Position numbers and translations under genes: made by a program. The notes under the pieces are model-generated. The model ran no database searches. It worked only from the letters and a program-made list of their open reading frames with translations, and had not been told where the DNA came from. Below are positions 18,232 through 27,793 of a DNA stretch of 64,000 nucleotides, one piece after another. Location of the stretch: assembly GCA_035632315.1 (NCBI GenBank), contig DASQGZ010000022.1, forward strand, positions 62,001 through 126,000, given 5' to 3'. Source of the stretch: JAFDZW01 sp035632315. GTDB lineage: Bacteria > Bacteroidota > Ignavibacteria > Palsa-1295. Within the stretch, counting starts at the first letter, position 1; the number at the start of each line of letters is the position of its first letter.

Positions 18232-19242
18232 ATGTCAGTGCCGAGAGTATTACTATTGCATTGGAACAGGGGCCGCTGGAGCGCGAACGAACGGCCGGTT
18301 CAGGCGCTTACGGAAAATGCGTGTGAGTCTTGGGTCTTCGCATTTGGCGGAGATTTTTTGAATACTACTCTTGCGAAACCTTCAGATCTCGATGGATATG
18401 ACATCATTATTGCCAACAGTGACAGAATTCATCTTGAAAAACTTTGTGCGCTCAGTAACGAACGCCCCGCATCGTGTAAATGGGTGACCCTTATTGAAGG
18501 CGAAGCGCTTGATTATATCAAACCCCGTCCGCATATCACAGAACTGCTGAATAATTCAGATCTTATTAATTGCATCAACAAATATACCGTTGAGTTTTTT
18601 CGTCATTGTACAACGGCGAAGGTCGAATACATCGGCTTTCCATACCCGGTGGATGGAATTCGCGCACTTCGAACTCCGAAACACCAGCGACGTAAAGAAA
18701 TTTTTCTCGCACCGATGCTGCTTGGCCGTTCGCTGGAATATTTCACTGTCAAAGATCTTGGAATACCGTATTACGGGTATGAGAAGAAATTCTCCCGTAC
18801 GATCCGGACGATCGTTCCGAATATACTGAAACATCGTTCTTTTGATCGGATGTACTATCAACACAAAACACAGCGGCTATATGAAGATCCGCAGCTTAGG
18901 ATCGAGCGGGAAGAGCCGCTGATGGATTTTTTTCGCCGCAACGGTTCTGCATACGTTTGGCTCAACATGGACCCGCGATATACATGGGGTCGGTACATCC
19001 TCGATGCTGCCGCACTCGAGGTCCCAATCGTTGCAACGCGCTCGACCGGCCATGCAGAGCAATTTTTCCCGAAGACAATGATCGAAACGGAATTTGAGGT
19101 CGATAGCGCGGCTTCGCTCGTGAAACGTCTCTTTGAAGACCAGGATTTTTATGATGAGGTTGCATCGATCCCGATCGAAGCATTCGATACATTTCGGGCT
19201 GAGTATAAGAAAAAAGAATTGATGGACGCTTTAAGCTTATAA
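18232..19242 (+). CDS. Putative glycosyltransferase (GT-B-like)
   Basis: This protein is 336 aa from ATG 18232, which has GGGCAGAG just upstream; TTG 18199 is also in frame. The family is not certain. Late motifs LNMDPRYTWGRYILDAAALEVPIVAT and STGHAEQFFP resemble the nucleotide-sugar side of GT-B transferases (an A-x-x-x-x-x-P-[I/V]-V-A-T loop). It overlaps the next gene by 1 nt and diverges from the dTDP-sugar operon, so a role in assembling a rhamnose-containing surface glycan is likely but inferred. Confidence 0.6.
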   Translation: MSVPRVLLLHWNRGRWSANERPVQALTENACESWVFAFGGDFLNTTLAKPSDLDGYDIIIANSDRIHLEKLCALSNERPASCKWVTLIEGEALDYIKPRPHITELLNNSDLINCINKYTVEFFRHCTTAKVEYIGFPYPVDGIRALRTPKHQRRKEIFLAPMLLGRSLEYFTVKDLGIPYYGYEKKFSRTIRTIVPNILKHRSFDRMYYQHKTQRLYEDPQLRIEREEPLMDFFRRNGSAYVWLNMDPRYTWGRYILDAAALEVPIVATRSTGHAEQFFPKTMIETEFEVDSAASLVKRLFEDQDFYDEVASIPIEAFDTFRAEYKKKELMDALSL

Positions 19243-20033
19243 TGAATCCAACATTCCATATTATTCTTCGTACCTGCGACATTGTGCATTCACTGCACAA
19301 TGCACCTCGTCCGTTCAACCTCGATAAGCGAACGCTGATTAAAATCTGTTTTCGGAGCATCGTCGAAGCGCTTGACGGGATTCCGCATACCATCACCGTC
19401 GTTGCCGACCGACTCTCGGACGAGATGACGAAATTTTTCGAGCAGTACGACGTAACGATGATTCACGGCGAGTTTGGCAACGACGCTTCGTTGCGTAAAT
19501 GTATGGAAGTTGCGCTCACACTGCCTGATGATGATTGGGTCTATTTTGTCGAGGATGATTATCTGCACACGCCGGAAGCATTTAAGTGGGTCAATGATTT
19601 TGTCGTCAACCATAAAAAATATATCCCTCAGAAGAATTTGATCACGCGGTATATTAAATTTATCAAACGCAGCATTGATAAGCATCCAATCATCATTCAT
19701 CCTCCCGATTACATTGACCGCTATCTTCCGCGCTATCTTTCATATTCATTGATGTTCGTTTCGAAATATTGCCACTGGCGGCAGATCAATTACACGACGT
19801 TCACGATCATGATGCAGGTGAGCACCTTCAAGCGCTATCAGAAAATTATCTTTTACACATCCTATGGTGCCGACGACGGTTATCTCAGCCGAGCGCTTTA
19901 TGGCGGTATTTATTTCGGTGACCGAGCGCTCGCTATTTCACCGATCCCTGGTGTTGCAACGCACATGCACTCTGATGTAATGACCCCGCTGGTCGATTGG
20001 GAATCAATTGTTGCCCGATATTCTGCTCCATAA
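19242..20033 (+). CDS. Putative GT-A type glycosyltransferase
   Basis: This 263-aa protein opens MNPTFHIILRTCDIV, then HTITVVADRLSDEM and a DDDWVYFVEDDYLH segment. That Asp-rich segment is the metal/nucleotide-sugar DxD-type motif of GT-A (GT2-like) transferases. A later YGADDGYLSRALYGG fits an acceptor-side loop. No signal peptide or membrane span is visible, so it is probably cytoplasmic. It is translationally coupled to the preceding glycosyltransferase. Donor and acceptor are unknown. Confidence 0.65.
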   Translation: MNPTFHIILRTCDIVHSLHNAPRPFNLDKRTLIKICFRSIVEALDGIPHTITVVADRLSDEMTKFFEQYDVTMIHGEFGNDASLRKCMEVALTLPDDDWVYFVEDDYLHTPEAFKWVNDFVVNHKKYIPQKNLITRYIKFIKRSIDKHPIIIHPPDYIDRYLPRYLSYSLMFVSKYCHWRQINYTTFTIMMQVSTFKRYQKIIFYTSYGADDGYLSRALYGGIYFGDRALAISPIPGVATHMHSDVMTPLVDWESIVARYSAP

Positions 20034-20098
20034 AACGGGAATGCAGTTAGGGGTGATCGAGTTAAATACGTACTTAATTATTATCAGTCCTTAAACCG

Positions 20099-22855
20099 AT
20101 GAGTCTGTGTTCGAAGGCGGTCACATGGGGGATACTCTTCCTTCTTGTTTGTATTTGTACTGAGCGATCATCCGCGCAAACGTTCGATCCTTACCGGCGT
20201 CTTTCCGACCCACGCGCCATCTGTCGCCTCGACGGACCGGATACGCTGCCGGTGAGAATTTCCGACGGAGTAGGGTGGCCTGCAAACCGCGATCCGGTAG
20301 ATGGAAATTATATCATTTCTTCTTCACAAGGATCCGGGGTCATCACGCATATTTGGTTGATGATGCACGAAAAAGTATTTGACTCATTAACAACTGTGAA
20401 GTTATGGGTCGATGATTCGATGCTTGTAATATCATACTTATATGAATTTTTTAAGGAGGTCAGGGGTATACTTCGGCCTCCCTTTGATTCGGTTGCATCC
20501 GGTGGTTTGAATTGTGATGTGCAAATTCCTTTCAAACGCAATTTCAAACTTACATTCTATGCAGACTATAGCAAGATGTGTTGTTTGTTCTGGGGTGTCG
20601 AATATCGTCCGATTCTTGATAGTACAATCCTCCCGTCATTCCGATTGAATATGGGTGAACCGTACCAATCTCAGCAAAGCCATGCTGCTGATGCTTATGA
20701 CTATTCGGGGTCACCCTGGAATGACGGAGCAACTCAGTGGGGCCGCCTCTCAAAACAATCGGTAGCACCGGGTCAGAGCCTTGACGTAATAAATTTGAGT
20801 GGGCCGGGTATGATTCGTTCCGTGCATCTGCTTGTCGATACTTCGCAGTTTTTATTGCTGAGGAACGTTCGTTTGCGCATGTTTTGGGATCATTGTCCTT
20901 ATCCGAGTGTAGATGTTCCTTTAGTCGATTTCTTTGGATGTGGATCCGGGTTCCGCAATGTGAATGCGCTCCAATGCAAGGCAACAGAATCTGGAGAATT
21001 GACATCATACTTCCCGTCTCCATACGCTGTAGGCGCACGAATCCAACTGGTAAACATTTCGTCCAACCCTATAGATATTAGTGCGGACGTTGGGTACTCG
21101 AATGAACTTGTCGACCGATGGAATCAAGGATATTTTCTGACACAATACTATGAGTCAAATCCAGCGCGCTGGCATATCTACCATCGAGTTGGAACGATGC
21201 TCGGTCGAGGAAAATTTATCGGCATTCAAATCGCAATTCCAGAGAACCCGCCACCATATTTCCTCGAAGGTGACCCGTACATTTACATCGATTCGACAGA
21301 TGAAGATTTGATCCACTACACAGGTCTGGAGGACTACTTGACGGGTGGCTGGTTCTTCTCCGATAGTATATTCTCGCTCCCGTTTGCAGGTTGTACCAGG
21401 TTATATTCGAGTGAATACCGATTCCATTATTTCGATGCCTATGATTTCCATAAATCGTTCCTCTTTCAGTTGGAACATGGAGTTCGAAATGATTTCCAAA
21501 CAACCTACCACACGACGGCCTTTTTCTTTAGACGGTGGACTCCGTTTTGGGTAAGCTCTGATACTATTCGATCCGGCAGTATGTGGTCTGTTGGCGGATC
21601 AGGATATAAGCCAAATGAGCAAGTAAAAGCAGCCATTGATTCGCAAATAATATTTTCGATCACGGCGGATGCAATGGGCGAATTCAAATGGCAAGGTTCT
21701 ATTTCGCTCAATGTACAAGCAGGCTTACACAATCTAACAATAAACGGATATACGCGCCCTGAGACGATCGTTATCCTTGCGCAACCGAATATATGTTTCT
21801 TGGATGATTCGACTCCTCATGTGTATCGGTATAACGATTCCTTGCAAATTTTCATATCTGGGTTTAACCAAGGTGAAAACGTTTCGGTATCGATAAACGA
21901 CATTACTGCAAAGTACTTAAATGGTAGTTCAATTGTTGATTCGAACGGTGAGGCGTTATTTTCTATACGCGTGCCATGGCTGCCAGATGGGTCATACGTT
22001 GTAAGCGCCAAAGGAAATGGAGGAAATGTTGCCATATCTGACGACTCTATAATTGTGACTCGGGCACTAGACTATGAAGTGGAAGATCTTATACCTATTG
22101 TGTCCGAAGCACAGACTGAAAAGTCTTATTTTGGATATTATCAAGAAGACGATTGGAGTAATCAATATACTCGTTTGTTTTACCCCGATCAGACACCCGG
22201 CAGACGCCTTATCCTTCCGTTCATTGTTCCTATTTCAGATATATTTCATGTGGTACTTTATAATACCTTAGGTTCGCGGTATGGGGATTATTATATTTTT
22301 CTTGATAGTGAGAAAGTCTTTCTGTTTCACGGCTTTCGTGATACATCCTGGTGGCTCCCATTTCGCTCTGCTCCACTTGATTGTGGTATACACTATCTTA
22401 AAAAGGGAACTCACTATATCACGTTTACCTCGAACGGCAAAGATCCCAAAGCCCTCGATTACCTTCTCAACACAGACAACTTCATATTGACACCGACAAC
22501 GGCGTTTCATCCGTTGCCGAAGGATACTGATTCTTCGGTGCCGAGTCCAACGTCCACGATGTCCACGGGGCAGTTCGTGACGATCTACCCGAACCCTCTG
22601 ACGAGTGATAAATTGAACCTTCATCTTGAGCTTGACTCATTATTTGTACTTGGGACAGATCGAATCGTTATTGAGATATTTGATATTCTCGGAAGGCGCG
22701 CGGCTTCGGTGCTCGATGGAACGATTAATGCTCGTTCACTCGACCTTGTACAAGATTGCTCCGGTCTTTCTAATGGGAAATATTATCTGCGTGCACAAAC
22801 CGTTTCTGCACGAGGTAATACTACCAAAACGATATCACTGGTTGTCGATCGTTAG
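20099..22855 (+). CDS. Secreted DUF2961 (GH172-like) protein with T9SS sorting domain
   Basis: This 918-aa protein starts with a signal peptide ending ...ERSSAQ. Residues ~30-470 match DUF2961: GWPANRDPVDGNY, GSGVITHIWLMM, LNCDVQIPFKRNFKLTF, GPGMIRSVHLLVD, FWDHCPYPSVDVPLVDFFG and SYFPSPYAVGARIQLVN. DUF2961 includes GH172 enzymes acting on fructofuranosides and arabinofuranosides. Ig-like domains fill the middle (WSVGGSGYKPNEQ...). The last ~85 residues (TIYPNPLTSDKL, IEIFDILGRRAAS, LSNGKYYLRAQT) form a T9SS sorting domain. It lies downstream of two glycosyltransferases, suggesting glycan remodelling outside the cell. Catalytic activity cannot be confirmed by eye. Confidence 0.75.
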   Translation: MSLCSKAVTWGILFLLVCICTERSSAQTFDPYRRLSDPRAICRLDGPDTLPVRISDGVGWPANRDPVDGNYIISSSQGSGVITHIWLMMHEKVFDSLTTVKLWVDDSMLVISYLYEFFKEVRGILRPPFDSVASGGLNCDVQIPFKRNFKLTFYADYSKMCCLFWGVEYRPILDSTILPSFRLNMGEPYQSQQSHAADAYDYSGSPWNDGATQWGRLSKQSVAPGQSLDVINLSGPGMIRSVHLLVDTSQFLLLRNVRLRMFWDHCPYPSVDVPLVDFFGCGSGFRNVNALQCKATESGELTSYFPSPYAVGARIQLVNISSNPIDISADVGYSNELVDRWNQGYFLTQYYESNPARWHIYHRVGTMLGRGKFIGIQIAIPENPPPYFLEGDPYIYIDSTDEDLIHYTGLEDYLTGGWFFSDSIFSLPFAGCTRLYSSEYRFHYFDAYDFHKSFLFQLEHGVRNDFQTTYHTTAFFFRRWTPFWVSSDTIRSGSMWSVGGSGYKPNEQVKAAIDSQIIFSITADAMGEFKWQGSISLNVQAGLHNLTINGYTRPETIVILAQPNICFLDDSTPHVYRYNDSLQIFISGFNQGENVSVSINDITAKYLNGSSIVDSNGEALFSIRVPWLPDGSYVVSAKGNGGNVAISDDSIIVTRALDYEVEDLIPIVSEAQTEKSYFGYYQEDDWSNQYTRLFYPDQTPGRRLILPFIVPISDIFHVVLYNTLGSRYGDYYIFLDSEKVFLFHGFRDTSWWLPFRSAPLDCGIHYLKKGTHYITFTSNGKDPKALDYLLNTDNFILTPTTAFHPLPKDTDSSVPSPTSTMSTGQFVTIYPNPLTSDKLNLHLELDSLFVLGTDRIVIEIFDILGRRAASVLDGTINARSLDLVQDCSGLSNGKYYLRAQTVSARGNTTKTISLVVDR

Positions 22856-23298
22856 TGCTTGCCCATCTCTTTCGTTTGCACGAGATAATCTCTTTTAAAA
22901 TCTTGCTGTTGATAAGTCCGGAGCGTGTTCAAAAGAATGTTGATAAAAAGAGGGCAAAAACACTTGCATTTTAAAATCAAATTGACGAAATTTGTATTTA
23001 CTACTTCGCTCTATTTAGAACAGAGCAAAGTTTTGTGTTCGTTAAAATAAGAGTGTTGTTGTTCATCCCGAGCGACCTGAAAATAAAATTTATTGCTCAC
23101 CGAACCTAGGACGTACGCAAGAACGTAGAGAGACGAGACGCTTCGATCGGGAAAACAACTGAAAATTGACGCCTTATTTCGAACGCCGATACATCATTCG
23201 GTAGGCGGCGAGCGTTGCCCCCTCTGCCGCAGGCAAGCCGAAGCAGGTAATAAATCAATCATTGAAATTGTTATTCTAATAAGGAGCATACGACACGT
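22856..23298. other. 443-nt intergenic region upstream of nrdJ
   Basis: No convincing gene is present. A degenerate repeat-like stretch has arms TCCCGA (23066-23071) and TCGGGA (23147-23152) and resembles the dispersed ATCCCGAGCGA type. A clear Shine-Dalgarno AAGGAG (23281-23286) lies 12 nt before the nrdJ ATG. I looked for a cobalamin riboswitch and for NrdR-box pairs and saw neither. Confidence 0.5.
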
Positions 23299-26200
23299 AT
23301 GAAGGTAGCCCGTCGCTTCACCCAGAAAGGGACCAGCCCGTTTGACCAGTTCGAGTACACATCGCGCTCCAGCGTCTTGCGTAACCCGGATGGAAAGCCC
23401 ATTTTCGAGATGCATGATATCGAAGTCCCGCGCCAATGGTCGCAGGTGGCTACGGATATCCTTGCCCAAAAGTATTTCCGCAAGGCGGGCGTTCAGCAGC
23501 GCGACGAGAACGGTAACATGCTTATCGGCGAAGACGGCAAGCCCGTCCTCGGACCGGAGCGTTCGATCAGGCAGGTAGCTCACCGTATGGCGGGCTGCTG
23601 GCGCTATTGGGGCGAAAAACACGGCTATTTCGATACCAAAGAAGACGCGCAGGCGTACTACGACGAAATGGCGTATATGATCATGCGCCAAATGGGTGCG
23701 CCGAATTCGCCGCAATGGTTCAACACGGGTTTGAACTGGGCATACGGCATTGCCGGTCCGGCGCAAGGGCATTGGTATGTCGATCCGAAGACAGGTCAGC
23801 TTACGCGCTCGACCGATGCTTATACGCATCCTCAGCCGCATGCGTGCTTTATTCAGTCGGTCAGCGACGACCTCGTCAACGAAGGCGGCATTTTCGATCT
23901 TCTCACGCGCGAAGCGCGCATCTTCAAGTATGGCTCGGGCACAGGATCGAATTTCAGCGCGCTCCGTTCCGCAGGCGAAAAACTTTCCGGCGGCGGACAC
24001 TCGAGTGGATTGATGAGCTTCCTGAAGATTTTCGATACTGCCGCAGCGGCAGTAAAGTCCGGCGGCACGACACGCCGCGCGGCGAAGATGGTTATCCTCG
24101 ACATCGATCATCCGGATATCGAAGAATTCACGACATGGAAAGCGGCGGAAGAGCAGAAAGTTGCGGCGCTTGTCGCCGGTTCGAAGATCTGCGATCTGTT
24201 CCTGAACACGATCATGAAGATCGCAATGGATGGCGGCACGGATCGTCATCTCAATCGCGACCTTGATATTGCGATCAAGAAAGCCCTTGCGCGCGGAGTG
24301 CCGATGAATTACATCGCCCGCTGTCTGCGCCTTGTCGAAATGGGCTACGATCACATTGATTTCAAGACGTTCGACACACATTACGAAGGCGAAGCGTATC
24401 AGACGGTATCGGGTCAGAACTCGAACAACTCCGTTCGCGTGACGAACGAATTTATGAATGCGGTTGCCAACGACCAGACGTGGGACCTGAAGTGGCGCAC
24501 GAGCGGCAAAGTCTCGAAAAGTTTGCAGGCACGCCAGCTGTGGAACGAGATCACGCTTTCCGCATGGGCGAGCGCCGATCCGGGAATGCAGTTCGATACA
24601 ACGATCAACGAGTGGCATACCTGCCCGACAGACGGACGCATCAACGCCAGCAATCCGTGCTCGGAATATATGTTTCTCGATGATACAGCGTGCAATCTTG
24701 CATCGCTGAATCTTGCGCATTTCCTCAATGAGGAAACAGGCGAGTTCAAGATCGACGATTACAAACATGCAATTCGTCTTTGGACGATCACGCTTGAAGT
24801 TTCCGTGCTGATGGCGCAATTCCCGTCGCGCGAGATCGCACAGCGTTCGTTCGATTACCGCACGCTCGGTCTCGGCTACGCGAATCTCGGCACGATCCTG
24901 ATGGTGCTGGGTATTCCGTACGATAGCGCGGAGGCTCTTGCACTTTCCGGCGCACTGACCGCGATCATGTGCGGGGAATCGTATGCCGCGAGCGCAGAGA
25001 TGGCTCGCGATCTCGGTACGTTCCCGCGCTACGATGCGAACCGCGATGCAATGCTTCGCGTGATTCGTAATCATAAGCTTGCCGCATACAATGCGACACC
25101 CGACCGCTACGAAGAACTCACCGTAAAGCCGATGGGTATCAATGCTGAACTCTGCCCGGCAGAGTTGCTTGCTGCGGCGCGTGAGAGCTGGGATCATGCC
25201 TACGAACTCGGCGAAAAGCACGGCTTCCGCAATGCACAGGTCACTGTCATCGCGCCGACGGGCACGATCGGCCTCGTGATGGATTGCGACACCACCGGCA
25301 TCGAGCCGGACTTCGCGATCGTAAAATTCAAAAAACTTGCCGGCGGCGGATATTTCAAAATCGTCAACCAGTCGGTGCATAAAGCCCTGCATAAACTCGG
25401 CTATACCGACAAACAGATCGAAGAGATCGAAAAATATTGCAAAGGCCACGGCTCGCTCGTCGGCTGCCCGCACATCAATCGCGCAAGCCTCAAGTTAAAA
25501 GGCTTCACCGATGAAAAGATCGACGAAGTCGAAAAGCTCTGCGATAACGTCTTTGATGTTCGCTTTGCGTTCAATAAATGGACGCTCGGCGAAGAATTCT
25601 GCAAGAAGCTCGGCTTTGCAAGTTCGCAGCTTGACGATCCGAACTTCGATATGCTTTCCGCGCTCGGATTTTCGCGCGAGGATATTGCAAAAGCGAACGA
25701 TTACATCTGCGGCACGATGATGATCGAAGGCGCACCATATCTGCGCGAAGAACATCTTCCGATCTTCGACTGCGCGAACAAATGCGGCAAGTACGGCAAA
25801 CGCTACATCCAATATGCAGCGCATATCCGGATGATGGCAGCGGCGCAGCCGTTCATCAGCGGCGCGATCAGCAAGACGATCAATATGCCGAACGAAGCGA
25901 CTGTTGACGACATCTCGAACGCATATACCGAGTCGTGGAAGCTGATGATAAAAGCCAACGCGCTCTATCGCGACGGCTCGAAACTTTCGCAGCCGCTGAA
26001 TTCGATCAACGAAGAAGGCGACCTTGCAGAACAAGTGCTCTTTGCCGATCCCGAAGATCTCACGACCGAAACCGTCGGTGCGTCGGAGCTTCACCAGCTC
26101 ATCAACGCTCAGGCAGAAGAGACAGGTACGTGGCAGCCCCGCAGATTGAAGCTCCCGCAGCGCCGCCGCGGATGGCTCCGCGAGGCGGTCGTCGGCGGAC

Positions 26201-26823
26201 ACAAAGTCTATCTGCGCACCGGAGAATACGAAGACGGTACGCTCGGCGAGATCTTTATCGATATGTATAAAGAGGGCGCCTCGTTCAAAGGCTTGTTGAA
26301 CTGCTTCGCCGTACTTGCATCGAAAGCATTGCAGTATGGTGTGCCGCTCGATGAACTCGTCGATACATTCACGTTCACGCGGTTCGAACCGGCGGGCTCC
26401 GTGCAAGGACACGAAGCGATCAAGAACGCGACGTCGATCTTGGATTATGTCTTCCGCGCGCTCGGCTACGAATATCTCGGACGTCAGGATTTCGTCCATG
26501 TCAAGGCAGTTGACGAACAGAAGCACGATCACCATCACCCGGCAGCAGTCGGAGGGACGATCGCACCCGCTGCGAAAAAAGAGCAGCCGAGCGAAGACGA
26601 CATCGTCGAACGCTACAAAAGCCAAAACGCAAAACCCGAAGAAGAACCCGTGATGGCAGTCAGCCGCACGACCGCCGCCGAAACGCGCAAGCAGCAATAC
26701 AGGGAAGCCAAAACAAAAGGCTACACCGGCGAGCAATGCCCCGCCTGCGGCTCCATGCGCGTCAAGCGCAACGGCGCCTGCACCCTCTGCGAAGACTGCG
26801 GCACCACGAGCGGGTGCAGCTAA
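23299..26823 (+). CDS. nrdJ: Adenosylcobalamin-dependent (class II) ribonucleotide reductase
   Basis: This 1174-aa protein is the large NrdJ form and reduces ribonucleotides to deoxyribonucleotides using AdoCbl radical chemistry. Visible are GSGTGSNFSALR (~213), the NPCSEY active-site motif with Cys/Glu (~451), APTGTIGLVMDCDTTGIEP (~650), and three related helical modules (LGYTDKQIEEI, KGFTDEKIDEV, LGFSREDIAKA). The late segment is followed by a C-terminal Cys-rich tail with Cys1147, 1150, 1161, 1164, 1167 and 1173, which resembles a zinc-ribbon/redox shuttle used for re-reduction. It has high GC, unlike the DNA that follows. The last 92 bp are duplicated downstream (see repeats). Confidence 0.96.
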   Translation: MKVARRFTQKGTSPFDQFEYTSRSSVLRNPDGKPIFEMHDIEVPRQWSQVATDILAQKYFRKAGVQQRDENGNMLIGEDGKPVLGPERSIRQVAHRMAGCWRYWGEKHGYFDTKEDAQAYYDEMAYMIMRQMGAPNSPQWFNTGLNWAYGIAGPAQGHWYVDPKTGQLTRSTDAYTHPQPHACFIQSVSDDLVNEGGIFDLLTREARIFKYGSGTGSNFSALRSAGEKLSGGGHSSGLMSFLKIFDTAAAAVKSGGTTRRAAKMVILDIDHPDIEEFTTWKAAEEQKVAALVAGSKICDLFLNTIMKIAMDGGTDRHLNRDLDIAIKKALARGVPMNYIARCLRLVEMGYDHIDFKTFDTHYEGEAYQTVSGQNSNNSVRVTNEFMNAVANDQTWDLKWRTSGKVSKSLQARQLWNEITLSAWASADPGMQFDTTINEWHTCPTDGRINASNPCSEYMFLDDTACNLASLNLAHFLNEETGEFKIDDYKHAIRLWTITLEVSVLMAQFPSREIAQRSFDYRTLGLGYANLGTILMVLGIPYDSAEALALSGALTAIMCGESYAASAEMARDLGTFPRYDANRDAMLRVIRNHKLAAYNATPDRYEELTVKPMGINAELCPAELLAAARESWDHAYELGEKHGFRNAQVTVIAPTGTIGLVMDCDTTGIEPDFAIVKFKKLAGGGYFKIVNQSVHKALHKLGYTDKQIEEIEKYCKGHGSLVGCPHINRASLKLKGFTDEKIDEVEKLCDNVFDVRFAFNKWTLGEEFCKKLGFASSQLDDPNFDMLSALGFSREDIAKANDYICGTMMIEGAPYLREEHLPIFDCANKCGKYGKRYIQYAAHIRMMAAAQPFISGAISKTINMPNEATVDDISNAYTESWKLMIKANALYRDGSKLSQPLNSINEEGDLAEQVLFADPEDLTTETVGASELHQLINAQAEETGTWQPRRLKLPQRRRGWLREAVVGGHKVYLRTGEYEDGTLGEIFIDMYKEGASFKGLLNCFAVLASKALQYGVPLDELVDTFTFTRFEPAGSVQGHEAIKNATSILDYVFRALGYEYLGRQDFVHVKAVDEQKHDHHHPAAVGGTIAPAAKKEQPSEDDIVERYKSQNAKPEEEPVMAVSRTTAAETRKQQYREAKTKGYTGEQCPACGSMRVKRNGACTLCEDCGTTSGCS

Positions 26824-26826
26824 AAG
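26735..26826 (+). repeat. nrdJ 3'-end repeat, copy 1 (in nrdJ)
   Basis: This is the reference copy: the last 87 coding bases of nrdJ, its TAA stop and AAG. It encodes the Cys-rich C-terminus from CPACG to GCS. The same DNA recurs at 27293-27384, 27594-27615 and 29417-29479. Confidence 0.95.
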
Positions 26827-26835
26827 AGCGCGCAA

Positions 26836-27084
26836 ATGAAGTTCGAAGTACGGATCACGCCAAAGGCGGAGAAAGATTACCGTTCTCTATCGGCAAATAT
26901 TCGTACCAACATATATCGGAAAATGATCGCGTTAGAAGACGATCTGCACGGCGATGTGAAAAAGCTTACGAACTTCGAACCGCCGTACCGCCTGAGGGTG
27001 GGGGATTATCGGGTACTCTTCGATGTTGAAGGAACTGAGATAGTGATCTATCGGATTCTCCACAGAAGAGAGTCATATCGTTAA
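26836..27084 (+). CDS. RelE/ParE-family toxin
   Basis: This 82-aa protein shows the compact RelE/ParE layout: KFEVRITPKAEKDYRSL, NIRTNIYRKM, and the basic PPYRLRVGDYRVLFDV core with YRILHRRESYR at the end. RelE-type toxins cleave mRNA on the ribosome, while ParE types act on gyrase; by sequence alone RelE-like is favoured. It starts 12 nt after the nrdJ stop, 10 nt past repeat copy 1. The partner antitoxin gene follows 5 nt later, the reverse of the common order (toxin first). Confidence 0.88.
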   Translation: MKFEVRITPKAEKDYRSLSANIRTNIYRKMIALEDDLHGDVKKLTNFEPPYRLRVGDYRVLFDVEGTEIVIYRILHRRESYR

Positions 27085-27089
27085 GTTTT

Positions 27090-27290
27090 ATGATTACACT
27101 GCATCCAGAATATCTTATAAAGAATGGCAATCCCGAATTTGTCGTGCTTCCGTACGATGAATTCGCCGCTATTGAGCAGCTTCTGGAAGAAAAAGACGAT
27201 GAGCAGTCGTTCCGCGAAGCGAAAGCACAACACAATGGCGGTCCGACCAAATCATTACGTGAACTCGAAGCAGAACTCAGCGCAAATTAA
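27090..27290 (+). CDS. Antitoxin, Phd/YefM-like
   Basis: This 66-aa protein pairs with the preceding RelE-like toxin. The start MITLHPEYLIKNGNPEFVVLPYDEFAAIEQLLEE is typical of small Phd/YefM-type antitoxins that present an N-terminal DNA-binding fold. The acidic/polar C-terminal stretch (DDEQSFREAK...RELEAELSAN) would wrap the toxin. Its stop lies 2 nt before repeat copy 2. Confidence 0.82.
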   Translation: MITLHPEYLIKNGNPEFVVLPYDEFAAIEQLLEEKDDEQSFREAKAQHNGGPTKSLRELEAELSAN

Positions 27291-27292
27291 GT

Positions 27293-27384
27293 AATGCCCC
27301 GCCTGCGGCTCCATGCGCGTCAAGCGCAACGGCGCCTGCACCCTCTGCGAAGATTGCGGTACCACGAGCGGGTGTAGCTAAAAG
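27293..27384 (+). repeat. nrdJ 3'-end repeat, copy 2
   Basis: These 92 bp match copy 1 at 89 positions. The three differences (GAC/GAT, GGC/GGT, TGC/TGT) are all silent in the nrdJ frame, and the TAA stop is kept. The repeat lies directly after the antitoxin stop and ends 2 nt before the next small ORF. Confidence 0.95.
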
Positions 27385-27386
27385 TA

Positions 27387-27590
27387 ATGGAGATCGCAGG
27401 TTTCATAATCGGCTTAATCGCGTTGGTACTTGAAGTGCTATTTTGGCGGTTTCCATTTAAAAAAAAATCTATTCCTCTTGGGATCCGAGAAAAAAACTAC
27501 TTTGCGGCTCGACAACACCGCAATAACACCGTAACAACGCCAAGGCTATACCAAGACTACATCAAGTCTGTACCAGCGCTGACCGTGTGA
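27387..27590 (+). CDS. Small putative membrane protein (uncertain)
   Basis: This possible 67-aa protein has one N-terminal hydrophobic helix (IAGFIIGLIALVLEVLFW), a basic stretch (FPFKKK) and a polar tail. No family is recognised. It fills the space between repeat copies 2 and 3 almost exactly, ending at TGA 27588-27590. Coding status is doubtful because the C-terminal half looks unstructured. Confidence 0.35.
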   Translation: MEIAGFIIGLIALVLEVLFWRFPFKKKSIPLGIREKNYFAARQHRNNTVTTPRLYQDYIKSVPALTV

Positions 27591-27593
27591 GGT

Positions 27594-27615
27594 GACTGCG
27601 GCACCACGAGCAGGT
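27594..27615 (+). repeat. nrdJ 3'-end repeat, copy 3 (short)
   Basis: 21 of 22 bases match the nrdJ end (GACTGCGGCACCACGAGC, then AGGT for GGGT). Beyond it the sequence follows copy 4 rather than copy 1 (CTCGTG). The flank forms a hairpin, CCACGAG (27604-27610) with CTCGTGG (27617-27623). It no longer preserves the nrdJ stop. Confidence 0.8.
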
Positions 27616-27793
27616 CCTCGTGGGCGATTTTAGTAATTACAATTACAAAGCCTGCTAAAAAGATAAAAGGCAGGTTACTTTTTGATGTGTAAGTAATTTA
27701 CTAAAAAAAATTACATCAAGTGAACTCCCTATCTTTCAATCACTAAGTCACAGCCAGGAAATCGTTCTGCACTGACATTAGTTGTCCTTACAA

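Noticed and set aside
22856..23298. Cobalamin riboswitch or NrdR boxes controlling nrdJ
   Set aside because: No B12-box (GCCACTG) arrangement and no paired NrdR palindromes could be seen.
23194..25473. Long open frame (759 aa) on the minus strand opposite nrdJ
   Set aside because: It is a by-product of the strong codon bias of nrdJ. The product is very rich in Arg, Cys, Phe and His, matches no family, and lies wholly within a secure gene.
25495..26835. Second long minus-strand frame (446 aa) opposite nrdJ
   Set aside because: Same reason: mirror of nrdJ codon bias, Arg/Ala/Phe-rich, no recognisable motifs.
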